Source: Chionis minor (taxonomy: Eukaryota; Chordata; Aves; Charadriiformes; Chionididae). From it: 64,000 bases of DNA. Below, piece after piece: positions 61,282 to 64,000 of the stretch (the stretch's first letter is position 1; each line of letters starts with the position of its first letter). The stretch is taken from contig VZSF01017903.1 of the NCBI GenBank assembly GCA_013398295.1, positions 2,736,706 to 2,800,705 of the forward strand. The letters run 5' to 3'. The notes below the pieces were generated by a model. It was not told the DNA's origin. It did not search any database and was given only the letters and a program-made list of their open reading frames with translations. The position numbers and the translations under genes were made by a program.

Positions 61282-61335
61282 GGCCCCATTGCTGGGATGG
61301 GTTTGATTGGCCCCACTGCTGGGATTGGTTTGATA
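61282..61335 (+). repeat. 27-base tandem duplication in the LTR
   Basis: Two units, each ggcccca(t/c)tgctgggat followed by (g/t)ggtttgat, differing at three positions. Confidence 0.85.
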
Positions 61336-61616
61336 AGCGCTCGCTACTGGTAATATTTTTTAATATATGTATATGGGCATGCATATAAGTAATTACTGAT
61401 AAGTATATTTACTGCTTTACTAGTGATAATTCTATAGCAACTTGTAATATTGAAATGTAGACTTGCTACTCATACTGATTGTGCTGCTGTGGAAATATTT
61501 ATTTGCTTTCTGGTAGTAATTTGTAGTACCTTGTAGTATAGATATACCTGTTTTGCCAATCATAACTATACTTGCCTTGATAGTAGTAAACTGTAATGAA
61601 GTAGACAAATGTAGGT

Positions 61617-61649
61617 AATAAATCCTCCGTGTCCTTGTGCATGACGGAG
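61617..61649 (+). promoter_or_regulatory. LTR poly(A) signal with adjacent hairpin
   Basis: AATAAA at 61617-61622. It is followed by a 6-bp inverted repeat CTCCGT (61625-61630) / ACGGAG (61644-61649) enclosing 13 bases. Confidence 0.6.
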
Positions 61650-61720
61650 TCCTGCAAACCCACGGCTGTGAGCTTTGCCCACCTGCAGGCTGCGTAACCC
61701 TTCTGGGTCCAGACATTATT

Positions 61721-61740
61721 TGGTGGCAGAAGTGGAGTTC
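61721..61740 (+). other. Primer binding site, tRNA-Leu type
   Basis: TGGTGGCAGAAGTGGAGTTC matches 17 of 20 positions of the complement of the 3' end of a vertebrate tRNA-Leu(CAG), TGGTGTCAGAAGTGGGATTC as I recall it. Five bases (ttatt) separate it from the LTR end. Leu priming is typical of ERV-L. Confidence 0.8.
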
Positions 61741-61746
61741 TGTGAT

Positions 61747-63312
61747 ATGCAGGTCATGGATGCTTGGGAGAAGGCAGTGGAAGAGCAGCGAAAATGGCAA
61801 GAGGCTAAGGGGTGGAAAACCCCTCGGTGGGACAGGGATTGGGTGTCTGAGAATTGGCTGAGTTGGGAAATGCTGCGAGCGGAGTTTCAGAAGTGGCAGG
61901 ACAGTCGGAAAGGCAAAGCAGAGGACTGCAAGGGGGCCTTCATCGGGCTCCTCACGGAGGCGCTGGCGGCCGCGGGCGCTTTGTTTAACACTGCTCGGCA
62001 GGAATTGGAATGTGTGCAGCAAGCTAAGGGTGCGGAAGCACCAGCAGTTGCCTTTGAACCCCGTAGTGTTGTTACAAACCAATTACTTCGACAATTAGAA
62101 ACAAACCTCAGACCTCTGGCTGTACGACAGCTAGAGCAAGAGCCTACATGCCAGGTCTCAGAGAGCGAGATCATTGAAAAGATTCATGTACTGAACGCGG
62201 GTAACGAGGAGGAGGAGGGCTTTGATTCCGGCAGTGGAGCTTCCACCCCTGCTTCGTTACCTGAGCATCGTCCAGATAACGCAGCCTCCTTGTACCCTAG
62301 CATTAAAACTTCCCCGGCGCAACCCCCGGCTCCTGCCGGAGAGGACGGCACTCCCCCGCTGCCCGGGGTCGCGATGACCGCTATGAATTTTACCCCAGAA
62401 CAGCTAAGGCAGCTGTCCTTGCAGTATGGCAAAAAGCCCCATGAGGACTGGGTGGGATGGGTGGTGCGGTGCTACCGGCTGGGAGCTGGAACCGTGGTCC
62501 TTAATCAGACTGAGGCCAGACAAATATTCCTGGGAGGGAGAATATTTCTCCTAAACCCTGACATAGGGGCCGGAGTGAATACTTTCTCCCTCCTATCTTC
62601 GATAATACATGCCATTAGAAAAATGCCAGGACCGTGGGGATATCTCCCTCCCCCTCTCTGGAGTACTCCTGATGGGTTTTCTGGTTGGACAATGAGGCTG
62701 GCAGCTCGGGATGTCCTTAAGGGAGAAGGGGCGATACCGCGGGACATGATGGCTGTGCCAGCAACAGCAGCAGGGAAACTAAAACTCTTGCAAAATGCAG
62801 CACCCGGAGGGCCAAAGAACCTGGCCTTAATGTTACGCCATGAAACCTGGGACTGGAATACCATAATGGCGCAAGGGCTGCAAAACTGGACAGCCCTTAT
62901 GGGGAGGCGACGAGGATGGGGAAGCACCCCCAAAACAATAGGCTGTAAAAGGGAAAGTCGGGTCAGGGTTGTCCAGATGCCAAAGGGAGGCCAGAGGAGT
63001 AAGAATAAGGGACAAAATGCTCGAAATGCTAAAATTAATCCATCCGACACCGAACGACCCCATGACAAACAGGACCGTGATCTGGAGCGGAGACGCTTAT
63101 GTGATCTCCTGCGAGGAATAGGATTCACAGCAGGCCAGTTAGAGGGGATGCCCATGTTTGTCTTGCAGAGACTGTGGGATAAACGCGAGGGGGGCGGCAC
63201 CAGCAGCCAGGGGGCCGGGAAGGGGCCGGGTGGTGTTAGTCCCTCTGCTTCCCCCATCCCAGACAACTTCGTTCTGTCCACTCCCCCGACCCCGCTACCC
63301 GAAAATGAATAG
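61747..63312 (+). CDS. gag: ERV-L gag polyprotein (uninterrupted)
   Basis: 521 codons from the first ATG after the primer site (61747; a second ATG is at 61756) to TAG 63310-63312. An upstream in-frame ATG at 61675 lies in the LTR and is not a likely start. Regions: residues 1-60 rich in Trp, Glu and Lys; an acidic then Pro-rich spacer at about 150-208; a capsid-like segment from about 210 (FTPEQLRQLSLQYGKK) to 390; a basic stretch at about 400-425; a Gly/Pro/Ser-rich tail. No CX2CX4HX4C zinc knuckle is present; the basic stretch may serve for RNA binding. Assignment as Gag rests on position and composition plus the downstream RT. No stop or frameshift is seen in it. Confidence 0.8.
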   Translation: MQVMDAWEKAVEEQRKWQEAKGWKTPRWDRDWVSENWLSWEMLRAEFQKWQDSRKGKAEDCKGAFIGLLTEALAAAGALFNTARQELECVQQAKGAEAPAVAFEPRSVVTNQLLRQLETNLRPLAVRQLEQEPTCQVSESEIIEKIHVLNAGNEEEEGFDSGSGASTPASLPEHRPDNAASLYPSIKTSPAQPPAPAGEDGTPPLPGVAMTAMNFTPEQLRQLSLQYGKKPHEDWVGWVVRCYRLGAGTVVLNQTEARQIFLGGRIFLLNPDIGAGVNTFSLLSSIIHAIRKMPGPWGYLPPPLWSTPDGFSGWTMRLAARDVLKGEGAIPRDMMAVPATAAGKLKLLQNAAPGGPKNLALMLRHETWDWNTIMAQGLQNWTALMGRRRGWGSTPKTIGCKRESRVRVVQMPKGGQRSKNKGQNARNAKINPSDTERPHDKQDRDLERRRLCDLLRGIGFTAGQLEGMPMFVLQRLWDKREGGGTSSQGAGKGPGGVSPSASPIPDNFVLSTPPTPLPENE

Positions 63313-63776
63313 AAGAGCTCCCAACATTGCCCTAGGGAGACCCAACAACTTGTCCCAGGTGGCCAGAATTTTTGGAATATTAGCACCTTTGTATATCATT
63401 AATAGTGAACGGCAAATACTCCACCTCTTTTCTTTTGGGTACGGGAGTCTCAATATAAATGTTTAGAGATGAGGATGCCCCTGGGTTAATTCAGAAATCT
63501 CAAGAACTGATTTCTGTAGTAGTGATTACCAGGAAAAAATGAGAGCTCCACATAGCCAGGATAAAATTGGCTCTGCCCAGTGGAAGGACACCGAGACCCA
63601 CACTGGCAGCAGGACTTTTAAGTATTTTGAGTATGCATATATTAAAATGCCAGAGGCTCTCTCTGGCATTCTATTAGGCTCTCAAACACCCAGAGCCAGA
63701 ACTCTGAGATTTCTGTTGATAATCCTGCTGGGGTGGCTATTGCTTTTCTGTTAGAGGCAGCACTCAAGTTACCTAG
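63313..63776 (+). pseudogene. ERV protease region, not recognisable
   Basis: Lies between the gag stop and the RT frame. All three forward frames are broken, and I see no Asp-Thr/Ser-Gly protease motif. The longest ORF (63539-63754, 71 codons) has a hydrophobic end but no domain. Either a deletion removed the protease or the region has decayed. Confidence 0.5.
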
Positions 63777-64000
63777 AAGTCCCTTCACCCATGTACTGAA
63801 GCCTCACAAGGCATAACTGCCCTCATCCAGGATTTAGGGCAATGGGGTATTATTCAGAGACTTCATTCACCATATAACTCCCCTGCACAGCCTGTCCCTA
63901 AGTTTAACAGCACCTGGTGTTTGATGGTAGACTGTCGTAAGTTAAATGAAAATACTGGACCCTTACATGCTGCTGTCCCCTCTATTACAAATATTATTTC
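63777..64000 (+). pseudogene. pol: ERV-L pol fragment: start of reverse transcriptase, truncated by window edge
   Basis: An open frame of 74 codons preceded by an in-frame TAG (63774-63776) and lying in a different frame from gag. It shows RT finger motifs: LIQDLGQWGIIQ, HSPYNSPAQPV and the TW-x-LMVD-x-RKLNE block, where the usual Tyr before RKLN is Cys. It continues beyond the window. Confidence 0.8.

Larger units (their letters stand above)
60861..61715 (+). repeat. 5' LTR of the ERV-L element
   Basis: Bounded by TGTAAC and AGACA (TG...CA). It contains two inverted CCAAT boxes (attggctg near 60951 and 61064), TATAAAAA at 61113-61120 and AATAAA at 61617-61622. A 27-base duplication lies at 61282-61335. 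The right end is fixed by the primer site. The left end is chosen on the TG dinucleotide and could lie further left. Confidence 0.7.
60861..64000 (+). mobile_element. Class III (ERV-L) endogenous retrovirus, 5' part, cut by window end
   Basis: Order: LTR, tRNA-Leu-type primer binding site, uninterrupted gag, unrecognised protease region, beginning of reverse transcriptase. Leu priming, no Cys-His zinc knuckle in Gag and an RT stretch reading NTGPLHAAVP point to the ERV-L (spuma-related) class. The internal sequence retains many CpGs, suggesting a fairly recent insertion. The 3' half and second LTR are outside the window. Confidence 0.85.

Noticed and set aside
61432..62082. 216-codon minus-strand ORF across the ERV leader and gag
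   Set aside because: Antisense shadow of the gag frame and LTR, with no domain.
62505..63386. 293-codon minus-strand ORF opposite gag
   Set aside because: Antisense shadow of an open gag frame with matching codon periodicity. No known protein features.
1..64000. CRISPR array, operon, toxin-antitoxin or phage system
   Set aside because: The window is an intron-containing vertebrate locus. No regularly spaced repeats or prokaryotic gene organisation are present.

Overview
This is a vertebrate nuclear genomic window, most probably from a bird. Two ordinary multi-exon host genes lie on the + strand. Both are identifiable from exon translations with GT/AG junctions whose phases all agree. The bird assignment rests on two CR1 LINE 3' ends of avian type (53972-54131 and 57318-57531), compact introns, the KALRN-UMPS gene order known in amniotes, and an avian-style class III (ERV-L) provirus. 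The species cannot be determined.

Region 1 (1-46505): the 3' half of KALRN (kalirin), entered inside the second Dbl-homology (DH) domain. I place 22 coding exons (3163 coding bases, one split base plus 1053 codons and a stop) for DH2, PH2, a linker, SH3-2, an acidic Ser-rich linker, an Ig domain, a fibronectin III domain and the C-terminal CaMK/DAPK-like kinase, ending at TAA 45282-45284 with a 3' UTR and AATAAA at 46475. In the middle, the exon holding SH3-2 runs straight into an in-frame TAA formed by its own splice donor. A 3' UTR-like tail with an AATAAA and a G/T-rich element follows, so the window shows two alternative gene ends: a short kalirin-9-like form ending after SH3-2 and a long kalirin-12-like form with Ig-FN3-kinase.

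Region 2 (46506-53244): intergenic DNA. It holds an AT-rich UTR-like or conserved-looking stretch, a CpG-rich patch, about 320 bp of almost pure pyrimidine, and a 921-base assembly gap (51104-52024).

Region 3 (53245-56905): the last four coding exons of UMPS (uridine monophosphate synthase), covering the C-terminal part of the OPRT domain and the whole OMP decarboxylase domain. The first two coding exons (about 104 residues) are not visible in the window and probably fall in the gap.

Region 4 (56906-64000): CR1, unannotated spacer, then the 5' part of an ERV-L provirus. This comprises an LTR with CCAAT, TATA and AATAAA elements, a tRNA-Leu-type primer binding site, an uninterrupted 521-codon gag, a protease region I cannot recognise, and the beginning of reverse transcriptase, cut by the window end.

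I found no CRISPR array, operon or other prokaryotic system, and no wholly unknown gene that I can defend. The points most worth a second look are the stop codon built into the SH3 exon's donor, the intact gag beside broken pol, the missing UMPS 5' exons, and the CpG-rich patch inside the largest KALRN intron.
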